From assembly GCA_041744755.1 (NCBI GenBank), contig JBGTKC010000087.1, forward strand, positions 1-64,000: a stretch of 64,000 bases of DNA, read 5' to 3'. The notes under the pieces are model-generated. The model was given only the letters and a program-made list of their open reading frames with translations, did not search any database and was not told the origin of the DNA. This document shows, piece by piece, positions 52,567 to 60,924 of this stretch. The DNA is from CALDTK01 sp041744755 (lineage in GTDB: Bacteria > Bacteroidota > Bacteroidia > Chitinophagales > Saprospiraceae). Position 1 is the first letter of the stretch; each line of letters starts with the position of its first letter. Made by a program: the position numbers and the translations under genes.

Positions 52567-55065
52567 CTACTCTTTGGCCACGAAGACCGCCGCCGGGCTC
52601 ACGGCAAGCATCTCGCTCACGGCCGAGACGGTCGCAAAGTCGACCGTCCGCGCGGAGAGTGCGTCGACGCGCTCGCCCAGGATCGGTAAGGAGATTTCGG
52701 CACCCACAAAGTCGTCACCCTGTGGCCACCTCTTCGAGGCATCCGAGCGGATCGACACGATCACCAGGGCCTGGTCGTCACCGAACACCCGGCGGAACGC
52801 CACCACGCGCCCGTCGCCACCGGTAACGTCCACCGGCACGTAACTGCCCAGCAACCAGAGCGCAGGGTCGTCACGGCGTAAGTTAAGTAATGCGTGCAGC
52901 AGCCCTTGCTTCGCCCGGTCGAACTCGAACGAGCCCGCCGCCTCGTCCACCGCCGAGAAAGCCCGCCAAGGGTCCGTGCGCGCGAGGCTCACCAGACTCA
53001 GTTGCCGCGCGGGGTAGTCGACCGGACGGCGGTTGTCGGGGTCCACTAGTGAGTAGTCGCCGTACTCAGCGCCCTGGTAAACATCCGGTGAGCCCGGGGC
53101 GGTGCAACGGAGGACGAGGCCCCGGATCGCGTTCAGGCTCGCCTGCGCGCTGATGCCCTCGTCGTAGCGCTGGAGCGCCGCCACGAATGTTGCGTCGGCG
53201 AGCCATCCTCGCACGACTCTGTCGCACCGCTGTTCGAGCGATGTATTCGGGTCCTCCCAACTGCTGTGTCGTTTGCCTTCCCTGAGGGCCTTTTCGGCAA
53301 AACTCGCCATGCGCGTCGCAAAGCCGCTGTCACCGTTGCCTGCGTCTGCCATGCGGCTCGGCCACGCGCCGAGTAGTGACTGCAGTAGCAGCAGGAAGGT
53401 ATCCCCCGGGAGGGGCTCCCCTGCGGGCAGGCGGTCGTAGGCCGTTTTGGCGAAAGCCGTCCAGGACGCCGGATCTGCGCTCAGGGCGTGCAATCTCGCG
53501 CGCGCATCCTCCCCGCGCTTGGTGTCGTGGGTCGACCCCGCGTTAAGTTCGGTCGGCGCCCGCTCGACCATGCGGTCGTGCCAACCCTCTACCGAGAGGG
53601 CGTATGCGATGTCGGGGTTGTCGCCGACCTCGTTGCTCGCAAGGTAGTCGACGTGCTGGTAAAAGGTCGTGTCCTCGATCCCCTTGGCCATCAGCGGGCC
53701 ACTAAGCTGCATCGCGCGCTGGAGAAACGTCGCGGTCCGGTCGTCGAGACGCGTGATGCTCCGCAGCCAAGAGCGAAGCCGCTGGAGGCCATCGGTCTGC
53801 ACCGCACCAAGCGCTACCGCGCGATCTATCGCGTGGACGAGCAGCGACCTGTCGCTTTCGCTAAAACTTCCGAACCGCACGTAGGCCCGGTATACCGGAA
53901 ATCCGGCGAGCCACTCGGCGACGGTCTCGCGGAGGAGTGGCTGGTCCATGCCGAGCGGCAGGCCCGCGAGAGCGCCCTGGGCATGGTGCACTAGATTTTC
54001 GAGCTCCCCCGCCATACTGGCGCGGAGGAACCGTAGCTTGTTGCCGAACACCTGTAGGTCGACCGGTAGCTCGCTGCCGCCGATGTGCTCGGTGAAGTGG
54101 CGGGCGGTGGCGGTCACGGCAGCGTGGCCCGCGGGGTGGCGGAGCAATTGATTGACGTGAGCCATGAAATCGTAGCCGCTGCTACCTTCAATCGGCCACT
54201 CTTGCGGGAGAGTCTCGCCGTGTTCCAGGATTTTTTCGACGACGATGTACGGCTCCGGACCGACGGCCTCGCGGAGGCGCTTTAGGTATCCTGTTGGGTC
54301 GAGCAGGCCGTCGATGTGGTCGATGCGGACCCCGTCGATATCGCCTCTCCCCAGCCACTCGATAATGAGCTCGTGGGTCGCCGCGAAAGTTTCCGGACGC
54401 TCGGCGCGTAGGCAGATGAGTCCGTTAACGGTGAAGAAGCGGCGGTAGTTGATTGTGCTATTCGTCGTCTTCCAAAAGGTAAGGGCGTAGTGTTGTGCGT
54501 CGAGGACGTCAGCAAGCTTAGCCGATTGCAGATCTGGAAATTTCCCTAAACTGCGTGAGCTCAAGGGCAAAACCTGGTCGTACACCTGGATGCCATCCGC
54601 CTGTGGCGTGAGTGCCACTTGTCCGGCAGCGATTACCTCGGTGAGCTCATCCCCGAGGATCGGCAACATAACGCGACCGCGGAAGTCGGGATGCCGCCAG
54701 TCTATGTCGAAGTGCTTGGCCGCCGTGGAGGCCTCGCCGTGGGTCAGGATCTCCCGCACCCACGGATTCTCTAGGCTATAGGCCATGTGGTTGGGCACAA
54801 TATCCTGGAGCCAGCCCATCCCGAGGGCCCGGCGATGCTCGTGCAGCGCCCGCCACTCGGCCTCGGTGCCGAGCTCGGGGTTGAGGCGCGAGGGGTCGAT
54901 CTGGTCGTAGCCGTGCGTGCTGCCGGCGGTGGCAGCCAGTACGGGACTCGCGTATATCCAGTCGATGCCGAGGGCATGCAGGTACTCGAGCTGCTGGTGG
55001 AGTTGTTGGATCTTGAAGCCCACGTGTAACTGGACGCGGTAAGTGCTTAAGGGCTGTTTGGTCAT
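52567..55065 (-). CDS. treY: Malto-oligosyltrehalose synthase TreY
   Basis: 832 residues. Starts STYRVQLHVGFKIQQLHQQL as TreY proteins do. GH13 catalytic residues lie in DGVRIDHIDGL, YIVVEKIL and STHDTKRGEDARAR. It converts the reducing end of maltodextrin to a trehalose unit that TreZ then releases. 23 bp downstream of treZ. Confidence 0.94.
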   Translation of the reverse strand: MTKQPLSTYRVQLHVGFKIQQLHQQLEYLHALGIDWIYASPVLAATAGSTHGYDQIDPSRLNPELGTEAEWRALHEHRRALGMGWLQDIVPNHMAYSLENPWVREILTHGEASTAAKHFDIDWRHPDFRGRVMLPILGDELTEVIAAGQVALTPQADGIQVYDQVLPLSSRSLGKFPDLQSAKLADVLDAQHYALTFWKTTNSTINYRRFFTVNGLICLRAERPETFAATHELIIEWLGRGDIDGVRIDHIDGLLDPTGYLKRLREAVGPEPYIVVEKILEHGETLPQEWPIEGSSGYDFMAHVNQLLRHPAGHAAVTATARHFTEHIGGSELPVDLQVFGNKLRFLRASMAGELENLVHHAQGALAGLPLGMDQPLLRETVAEWLAGFPVYRAYVRFGSFSESDRSLLVHAIDRAVALGAVQTDGLQRLRSWLRSITRLDDRTATFLQRAMQLSGPLMAKGIEDTTFYQHVDYLASNEVGDNPDIAYALSVEGWHDRMVERAPTELNAGSTHDTKRGEDARARLHALSADPASWTAFAKTAYDRLPAGEPLPGDTFLLLLQSLLGAWPSRMADAGNGDSGFATRMASFAEKALREGKRHSSWEDPNTSLEQRCDRVVRGWLADATFVAALQRYDEGISAQASLNAIRGLVLRCTAPGSPDVYQGAEYGDYSLVDPDNRRPVDYPARQLSLVSLARTDPWRAFSAVDEAAGSFEFDRAKQGLLHALLNLRRDDPALWLLGSYVPVDVTGGDGRVVAFRRVFGDDQALVIVSIRSDASKRWPQGDDFVGAEISLPILGERVDALSARTVDFATVSAVSEMLAVSPAAVFVAKE
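53444..53458 (+). repeat. GTTTT hairpin motif copy, GGC-GAAA-GCC
   Basis: Reads GTTTTGGCGAAAGCC; antisense within treY (coding AFAKT). Confidence 0.8.
53853..53867 (-). repeat. Relaxed motif copy, GTTTTAGCGAAAGCG
   Basis: Two-base-pair stem version with loop GAAA; sense within treY (coding FSESD). Confidence 0.45.
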
Positions 55066-55088
55066 TGATGTAGCGTAAGCTGGAGCAG

Positions 55089-56888
55089 CTAGTAAGAGAC
55101 GAGCCAGAGGGCGATGCCGCGAGCCGGCACCCGACTGCCGTCTATTGGTTGACTACTGCATGTCGGCGCTCTGGCTGTCAGGTCCCGTGATGGCTCGGCA
55201 TCGCGCAAATCGAAGGGCCCGGTGCCCAGGTTGGCCACCACCACGATTTCTGCGCCGTCCGTACGGGGCATTCGCCAAGACAAAACTTCCGGAGCCAATA
55301 AAGCCACGGAATGATCGTCGATCCCGCGCAGGCGCATCGGGAAGAGCTCGTTACGGACCCGGATAGCTTCGCGGTAGAAGTTGTACACTTCGCCGCGACG
55401 GCGGTGGCTGAGCTTCGCGGAGAGAAAGGTGGTTTCAGCCCCGGGATCGGGCACGCGTTCGCCATCGCCTAAAAATGCTGCAAACTCTCGTGCCCGCCCC
55501 TCGCGGGTGGCTTTTAGGATGCCCTGGTCGCCGTGAGAAACGAAATACGGGAAAGGGGCGGGTTCAGCGTACTCCTCACCCATCCAAAGCATCGGCGTGA
55601 ACGGGCTCCACAAGTACATGCCCGCCACGAGCAGATACTCCGCGTGCGTAAGGTGTTCGTGGAGTCGCTCACCGAGCGCCCGATTGCCGATCTGGTCGTG
55701 ATTCTGCCCGAAGACGACGAACTGCTGTACCTGCGCTTTGGTGGGGCGGCGTCCGAACGTGCGTCCGCGGTGCTCGCTGTACTGGCCCGTGTAAACGTAT
55801 GCGTCCCTCAAAGCTCTATAGATGTGATCGATGTCCCCGAAGTCGGAGTAGTACCCGGTACGGTCTTCGGTGAGGAACGTACGTATGCCGTGGTGGAACT
55901 CGTCGACCCACTGGCCCGACATGCCCAGACCATTCTCGCTAGTGGGGCGAGTGTAACGCGGGTCGTTAAGGTCGCACTCGGCGATGAGCAAGTAGGTGCG
56001 ACCGCGCTGCCGTCCCCACTCCGCAACGGTATCGCTGATCTCGGCTAGGAGGTGCGTGGCGGAAGAGTCCAGCAGCGCGTGAACGGCGTCCAGGCGCAGG
56101 CCATCGGCACCGACGTCGACGAGCCAGGTGCGCACCACCGATAGCACTAAATCGCGGACGCCGTCGCTGCCAGGTCCGTCGGTATTGAGTGCCGGGCCCC
56201 ATGGCGTGCGCTTCTGCTCGGAGAGATAGTTCGCGAAGGTCCCGAGGTAGTTACCCTCCGGGCCGAGGTGGTTGAACACTGCGTCGATGATGACGGCGAG
56301 CCCGCGTCCGTGGGCGGCTGCGACGAGTTTGCGGAGGCCGACGATCCCACCGTACGACCATTGCGCCGCCTGCCAGTACACCCCGTCATAGCCCCAATTG
56401 CGCTGCCCGGGGAAGGCATTCACGGGCATCAGTTCGATGGCGGAGACGCCGAGGGCCACGAGATCGTTCAGGTGCTCGATCGCGCCTTCGAAGGTACCCG
56501 CCCCGGAGAAGGTGCCGACGTGGAGTTCGTAAATGATGAGGTCGTCGAGGGGGCGACCGGCCCAGCCCTCGACGTCCGGCGGGAGCTCGCGGAGGTCGAC
56601 GACCGCCGAAGCGCCGTGCACGCCATCCGGTTGCGCGAGGCTCGCCGGGTCGGGCCTCGGTGCATCCTGGAGATTGGTTCGCAACAGGTATTGCTCCCCT
56701 TGCGCGATCTGGAGGCCGTCGGCGACGTGGTACCCGGCCGGAGTCTTAGACAACTCGTAGACAGTGCCGCTAGCTAGCAGCTGCAGACTTGCCAACGTGG
56801 CCGCCGGAGCAAGGAGACTTACGTCAAAACCTGAGGCGCCGCGCCAGACGCCTGGTCTGCGTCGGGGATGATTCGGGTCGGTGCTCAT
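55089..56888 (-). CDS. treZ: Malto-oligosyltrehalose trehalohydrolase TreZ
   Basis: 599 residues from ATG at 56888, overlapping the glgX stop as ATGA. GH13 residues are the nucleophile in GLRLDAVHAL, the acid in LLIAECDLNDPRY and the third Asp in GQNHDQIGNRALGERL, with family-specific WGYDGVYWQAAQ. It hydrolyses the bond next to the terminal trehalose made by TreY. The frame upstream of 56888 lies inside glgX. Confidence 0.94.
   Translation of the reverse strand: MSTDPNHPRRRPGVWRGASGFDVSLLAPAATLASLQLLASGTVYELSKTPAGYHVADGLQIAQGEQYLLRTNLQDAPRPDPASLAQPDGVHGASAVVDLRELPPDVEGWAGRPLDDLIIYELHVGTFSGAGTFEGAIEHLNDLVALGVSAIELMPVNAFPGQRNWGYDGVYWQAAQWSYGGIVGLRKLVAAAHGRGLAVIIDAVFNHLGPEGNYLGTFANYLSEQKRTPWGPALNTDGPGSDGVRDLVLSVVRTWLVDVGADGLRLDAVHALLDSSATHLLAEISDTVAEWGRQRGRTYLLIAECDLNDPRYTRPTSENGLGMSGQWVDEFHHGIRTFLTEDRTGYYSDFGDIDHIYRALRDAYVYTGQYSEHRGRTFGRRPTKAQVQQFVVFGQNHDQIGNRALGERLHEHLTHAEYLLVAGMYLWSPFTPMLWMGEEYAEPAPFPYFVSHGDQGILKATREGRAREFAAFLGDGERVPDPGAETTFLSAKLSHRRRGEVYNFYREAIRVRNELFPMRLRGIDDHSVALLAPEVLSWRMPRTDGAEIVVVANLGTGPFDLRDAEPSRDLTARAPTCSSQPIDGSRVPARGIALWLVSY
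56816..56830 (-). repeat. GTTTT hairpin motif copy, GAC-GTAA-GTC
   Basis: Reads GTTTTGACGTAAGTC on the minus strand, sense near the start of treZ (coding FDVSL). Stem compensated on both sides. Confidence 0.7.
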
Positions 56889-59152
56889 GGTTTCGTCGAC
56901 TTTACCTGCTCGAGCCAGGGCCGACCCTCTGTCCTGGAGCTGGGGACCCGCTCGCGGAGAAAGGCCACCACGGAGCGCGAACTGAGCGTGAAGGTCTCCT
57001 GCGCGGGGACGGGTACCTCCTGGGGGAAGAGGCCTCGACTCGTGTCCACGACGCATCGCCAGGCGGTGACCTCGGGGTTGCCCGGGAGCGTGAACTCAGC
57101 GTCTTCCCAGTGGGAGTTGAAACCCAGGAACCAGATGTCGTCCTTGATCGGCATCCCGCGTTCGTTCATCTCGGCGAGGGCTTCGCCGTTGAGGACGATA
57201 CCGAGGACGCGGGAGTCGGGGTCGGTCCAAAAGTTGTCGCCTACCTCGCGTCCGTCCGCGCCGATCCAGTAAATATCCGAGCGTTTGTCGCTGGACACCG
57301 TACGACCGCTGAAGAAGCGCCGTCGGTGAAGTACGAGATTGTTGCGGCGCACTTCGATCAGGGTTTTGACGAAAGTCCGCAGTCCGACCTGCTCGGGCGT
57401 CCAATTCCACTTGAAGTAAGCTAATTCATTGTCCTGACAGTAGACATTGTTGTTGCCGAGCTGCGTGCGGCCGACCTCGTCGCCGTACGTAATCATCGGC
57501 ACGCCCTGGCTGAGCAGCAAGGTCGCGAAGAAGTTGCGTTGCTGCTGGAGACGCAGCGCGTTGACCTCCGCATTCTCCGTCGGACCCTCGATGCCGCAGT
57601 TCCAACTCTCGTTATGGGATTCACCGTCATTGTTGTTCTCGCCGTTCGCCCCGTTGCGTTTGGCGTTATAGCTCACGAGGTCCCGCATTGTGAAACCATC
57701 GTGCGCGGTGACGAAGTTGATACTCGACCAGGGCTGTCGCCCGCCGGCCTCGTAGAGGTCGCTCGAACCCGTAAGCCGGTACGCCAGTTCGGGTAGCTTG
57801 CCGTCGTCGCCCCTCCAGTACTGCCGGACGTTGTCGCGGTACTTACCGTTCCACTCGGACCAAAGCACCGGGAAATTACCAACTTGGTAGCCCCCCGGAC
57901 CGACATCCCAGGGTTCGGCGATAAGCTTTACCTGCGAGATAATCGGGTCCTGGTGAATAGTATCGAGGAAGGTGGATAGCTTACCGACCTCGAAGAGTCC
58001 GCGCGCCAGGGCCGAAGCGAGGTCGAAGCGGAACCCGTCGACGTGCATCTCCGTGACCCAGTACCGCAACGAGTCCATCACGAGTTGCAGCACGCGAGGG
58101 TGGAGCATATTCAGGGTGTTACCCGTGCCGGTGTAGTCCATGTAGAACTGCTCATTGCCTTCGACGAGCCGGTAATACGCTTGGTTGTCTATTCCCTTGA
58201 ACGACAGCGTCGGGCCGTAGTGGTTGCCTTCGGCCGTGTGGTTGTACACCACGTCGAGGATCACCTCGAGGCCCGCTGCGTGGTAGGCCTTCACCATCTG
58301 CTTGAACTCCTTGACCTGGTGACCAGGCTCTTTGTCGGCGGCGTACTCGCTGTGGGGTGCGAAGAAGCCGAGGGAATTGTAGCCCCAGAAATTGCGCAGC
58401 CCTCTATCGACCAAGATCTGGTCGTGCACGAAGTGGTGCACCGGCATTAGCTCGATGGCCGTCACCCCGAGGTCGACGAAGTACGCGATCACCTCCGGGC
58501 ACGCCAGCCCGGCGTAGGTGCCGCGTAGCGCCTCCGGTATCCTGTCGCAGAGCGCGGTCATACCCTTGACGTGCAGTTCGTAGATGATCGTCTCGTGCAT
58601 CGGGGTCTCGGGCAAGAGGTCACCGTCCCAGTTGAAGCCCGGGTCGACGATCACGCTCTTGTTTGCGAACGGGGCCGAGTCCGACTCCTCCATCGACAGG
58701 TAGCGCGTCTTGCTCAGATCCGATAGCGGATAGCCGAACATGGCCGGCGACCAGTCGATCGGCCCGTCGATGGCCTTGGCGTATGGATCCAACAGTAGCA
58801 TGTTCGGATTGAACAGCTGTCCGTGCACGGGGTCCCACTCGCCGTATACCCTGTAGCCGTAAAGCATTCCGGGCCGGATCCCGGGCAAGAAAATGTGGTA
58901 GACCTGATCGGTCCGCTCGATCATCGTGAAGCGGATCGCCTCCTCTCGTGGGCTGTCCGGATAGAAGAGGCACAGCTCGATGACGGTCGCATTCTCCGAG
59001 AAGATCGAGAAGTTAGTGCCTTTCTGTGAGTAGCTGGCCCCGAGCGGATAAGGGCGCCCCGGCCAGGGGATCAGTGAGTTGAGGAGTTGCGGGGAGAGGT
59101 GTTCGGGGGGCGTCACCGTTGCCCCTCCCGGCGGAGCTTGCGTATTAATCAT
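56885..59152 (-). CDS. glgX: Glycogen debranching enzyme GlgX (copy 2)
   Basis: 755 residues from MINTQAPPGGATV at 59152. The open frame continues upstream through the two tRNA-Leu genes on the other strand, so the longer start is rejected. Same architecture and catalytic segments as copy 1 (VDGFRFDLASAL, LIAEPWDVGPGGY, NFVTAHDGFTM). The two copies share long identical stretches such as GYNTL/GYNSL and DYTGTGNTLNM, pointing to duplication. First gene of glgX-treZ-treY-glgX. Confidence 0.92.
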   Translation of the reverse strand: MINTQAPPGGATVTPPEHLSPQLLNSLIPWPGRPYPLGASYSQKGTNFSIFSENATVIELCLFYPDSPREEAIRFTMIERTDQVYHIFLPGIRPGMLYGYRVYGEWDPVHGQLFNPNMLLLDPYAKAIDGPIDWSPAMFGYPLSDLSKTRYLSMEESDSAPFANKSVIVDPGFNWDGDLLPETPMHETIIYELHVKGMTALCDRIPEALRGTYAGLACPEVIAYFVDLGVTAIELMPVHHFVHDQILVDRGLRNFWGYNSLGFFAPHSEYAADKEPGHQVKEFKQMVKAYHAAGLEVILDVVYNHTAEGNHYGPTLSFKGIDNQAYYRLVEGNEQFYMDYTGTGNTLNMLHPRVLQLVMDSLRYWVTEMHVDGFRFDLASALARGLFEVGKLSTFLDTIHQDPIISQVKLIAEPWDVGPGGYQVGNFPVLWSEWNGKYRDNVRQYWRGDDGKLPELAYRLTGSSDLYEAGGRQPWSSINFVTAHDGFTMRDLVSYNAKRNGANGENNNDGESHNESWNCGIEGPTENAEVNALRLQQQRNFFATLLLSQGVPMITYGDEVGRTQLGNNNVYCQDNELAYFKWNWTPEQVGLRTFVKTLIEVRRNNLVLHRRRFFSGRTVSSDKRSDIYWIGADGREVGDNFWTDPDSRVLGIVLNGEALAEMNERGMPIKDDIWFLGFNSHWEDAEFTLPGNPEVTAWRCVVDTSRGLFPQEVPVPAQETFTLSSRSVVAFLRERVPSSRTEGRPWLEQVKSTKP
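57363..57377 (+). repeat. GTTTT hairpin motif copy, GAC-GAAA-GTC
   Basis: Reads GTTTTGACGAAAGTC; antisense within glgX copy 2 (coding TFVKT). The corresponding place in glgX copy 1 reads GGCTTTCACGAAAAGG and lacks the motif. Confidence 0.7.
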
Positions 59153-59251
59153 ACGCCCATGCAACACGCAGCCCCGCATGTGGGTGCGCGGGGATAAGTT
59201 GGCCGCGTGGGGAAGCCGAGAATTTGCCCTGGCGATTTGCGATGCCGCGGC

Positions 59252-59259
59252 TACATTTG
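59252..59259 (+). promoter_or_regulatory. Candidate -7 box of the tRNA-Leu pair
   Basis: TACATTTG fits TAnnTTTG and ends 46 bp before tRNA-Leu(CAA). A TTTG at 59236 or 59223 is at non-ideal spacing. Confidence 0.35.
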
Positions 59260-59305
59260 CGGCCGCTTTCGACGGAAGGCGAGCGCGGGCCTCGCGGTCC
59301 GGCGC

Positions 59306-59388
59306 GCCGAAGTGGCGGAATGGTAGACGCGCTGGATTCAAAATCCTGTATGGGCAACTATGTGTGGGTTCGAGTCCCACCTTCGGTA
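59306..59388 (+). tRNA. tRNA-Leu (CAA)
   Basis: Class II tRNA with variable arm. Acceptor GCCGAAG/CTTCGGT (first pair G-T), anticodon CAA at 59339-59341, T-loop TTCGAGT, discriminator A. CCA not encoded. First of two adjacent leucine tRNAs. Confidence 0.93.
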
Positions 59389-59408
59389 CCGTAGCAATCA
59401 CACACCTG

Positions 59409-59492
59409 GCCCAGGTGGCGGAATTGGTAGACGCGCTGGTCTCAGAAGCCAGTGTCCGTTAGGACGTGCTGGTTCGACTCCAGTCTTGGGCA
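59409..59492 (+). tRNA. tRNA-Leu (CAG)
   Basis: Class II tRNA with acceptor GCCCAGG/CTTGGGC, anticodon CAG at 59443-59445, T-loop TTCGACT, discriminator A, no encoded CCA. Twenty bases after tRNA-Leu(CAA), so probably cotranscribed. Confidence 0.95.
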
Positions 59493-59546
59493 CCCCGGAG
59501 AGGTCGCCGCGGCATTGCCCCGCGGCGGCCGTCCCGTGTCTTTGGA

Positions 59547-60062
59547 TTAGCGTGGCGACCGCACGCCCATCCCGACTAGGTCGAGCACTTTGCCGTCCTT
59601 GACGATGACCGCCGGGAGGCGGTACTCCTCGGCGAAGCCGCACTTGGCGAGCACACTGAGGCTCGCTGCATTGCTGCCGAATACTTCGGCGTAGACCCGC
59701 TTAACCTCCAGCACCCGCCACGCGTAGTCGAGGGTCCACCGCACGGCCGCCGTCCCGATGCCCCGGCCCCACCAACGCCTCCCGAGCCAGTAGCCGATCT
59801 CTGCGTTGGTGCGCATGACGTCCTCACCGACGAACAGCCCCATAACTCCCGCGAACTCTCCGTCGGCCTCGATGACAAAGTTGCTCAGCAGACCATCCTG
59901 CTCGAAGGTTTTGTCGATGAAGGCGAGCGCGTCGTCGACGCTATACGGATGCGGGAAGTAGTCGCGGAGCCGCTCGGCCACCAGTCGGTCGTTGGCCTCT
60001 CGCGCCAGCGCCGGCGCATCCGTGATCCGCGGGCGGCGGAGTCGAATCTTCGGGGAGCTCAC
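59547..60062 (-). CDS. GNAT acetyltransferase, RimJ/RimL type
   Basis: 171 residues. IRLRRPRITDAPALARE opens the domain, EIGYWLGRRWWGRGIGTAAV is the acetyl-CoA motif (motif A), and KRVYAEVFGSNAASLSVLAKCGF is motif B. The family acetylates N-termini of ribosomal proteins or small amines; the target is unknown. It is 12 bp from the stop of the next gene upstream. Confidence 0.87.
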   Translation of the reverse strand: MSSPKIRLRRPRITDAPALAREANDRLVAERLRDYFPHPYSVDDALAFIDKTFEQDGLLSNFVIEADGEFAGVMGLFVGEDVMRTNAEIGYWLGRRWWGRGIGTAAVRWTLDYAWRVLEVKRVYAEVFGSNAASLSVLAKCGFAEEYRLPAVIVKDGKVLDLVGMGVRSPR

Positions 60063-60074
60063 GGGCGCGGTGGT

Positions 60075-60893
60075 TTACCGCAAATCTATGCGGCGCCAGC
60101 GCGCCGGGAAGACGAGCGTACGTTCGCTGGCGAGAAATAGCGATCTCCGGTCTGGCGCTACCGCTACCGATTCGTATTGCGTAAGCGTAAACGGCGCCCT
60201 GAGTTTACGGACGCGGTAGTCGTTTTGGCGAAAGCCCGCCATCGAGGCACGATAAATCGTGGTCTTGGTGAACGGCAGCGGGCCGATTAGCTGAAAATTG
60301 TAGGCCAGGACCGCGATGTCCGTATCGTCCAGCCAGACGGCATCGGTTACACTGCGCCGCCGCAACACAAAACTATCGCGCAGTTGGAGTCCGACGGCGG
60401 GGCCGCCCGTGAGTGCGGCCTGGTAGACGTATGCCATGCGACACTTACCTCCGCCTAAGGTCTTCGCTTTCGTGATCAGCGTGAGTGTGTCGTCCCGCAC
60501 GAGGCACGCCTCGCAGTCTAGGGCCCCGCGCGGGTACACGAGCGTGTATGCGCCGCGGAGCTGCCCGAGCCGGTCTACTCGGTAAGCGACGACATCGGAC
60601 CTCACGCGACCGTTGTCTCCGATATCGCAAACGATAAACTCCGCCGCGCTCGAATCATACGCTACGGCTTCCCAATCTCTGTTAGGAAGGCTTTCGCCAA
60701 ACCGCTCCGCACTGCCATCTCGGAGGTCGACCGACCAGAGGTATCCGGCATTGCCGCTGTCGTTGACGGCGACGGCAGTCGAGTCACTGGTCATCACCCA
60801 GCCGCTAATTTCGTCGAGACTATCGGGCAGCCGCCGTTCGGCCGGCACACAGGCCCCGAGCGAGATTACGAAAATCTGTGCCACGATCGCCAA
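60075..60893 (-). CDS. Lipoprotein with beta-propeller-like repeats
   Basis: About 272 residues. No ATG is available near the signal; a TTG at 60893 or GTG at 60884 gives a signal ending FVISLGAC, a lipobox. Mature sequence has repeated beta-blade-like segments (ISGWVMTSDSTAVAVNDSGN, DWEAVAYDSSAAEFIVCDIG, QYESVAVAPDRRSLFLAS). I cannot name a family. The open frame that continues to 61286 overlaps the divergent gene and is rejected. Confidence 0.65.
   Translation of the reverse strand: MAIVAQIFVISLGACVPAERRLPDSLDEISGWVMTSDSTAVAVNDSGNAGYLWSVDLRDGSAERFGESLPNRDWEAVAYDSSAAEFIVCDIGDNGRVRSDVVAYRVDRLGQLRGAYTLVYPRGALDCEACLVRDDTLTLITKAKTLGGGKCRMAYVYQAALTGGPAVGLQLRDSFVLRRRSVTDAVWLDDTDIAVLAYNFQLIGPLPFTKTTIYRASMAGFRQNDYRVRKLRAPFTLTQYESVAVAPDRRSLFLASERTLVFPARWRRIDLR
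60222..60236 (+). repeat. GTTTT hairpin motif copy, GGC-GAAA-GCC
   Basis: Reads GTTTTGGCGAAAGCC; antisense in the beta-propeller-like lipoprotein gene, in yet another frame (coding GFRQN). A one-A-shorter copy follows at 60689-60702 (minus, coding FGESL). Confidence 0.8.
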
Positions 60894-60924
60894 CTGTTGC
60901 GCGCTCGCTACGTTGGGATTAGCG

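Noticed and set aside
1763..53458. AFAKT as a conserved protein motif
   Set aside because: The same DNA word occurs in other frames and in intergenic gaps, so the shared peptide follows from the DNA.
769..60236. The GTTTT hairpin motif as a set of transcription terminators
   Set aside because: The T-tract precedes the stem rather than following it, and on the other strand the stem is followed by A. The stem is only 3 bp and most copies are within genes, in both orientations.
769..60236. The motif as a known uptake sequence, integron attC, REP/RAYT element or Chi/KOPS site
   Set aside because: The words of the Neisseria and Haemophilus uptake signals do not match; attC core sites are absent; flanks are not conserved as in REP elements; nearly equal use of both strands (14 and 11) argues against polar Chi or KOPS signals, at least in this window.
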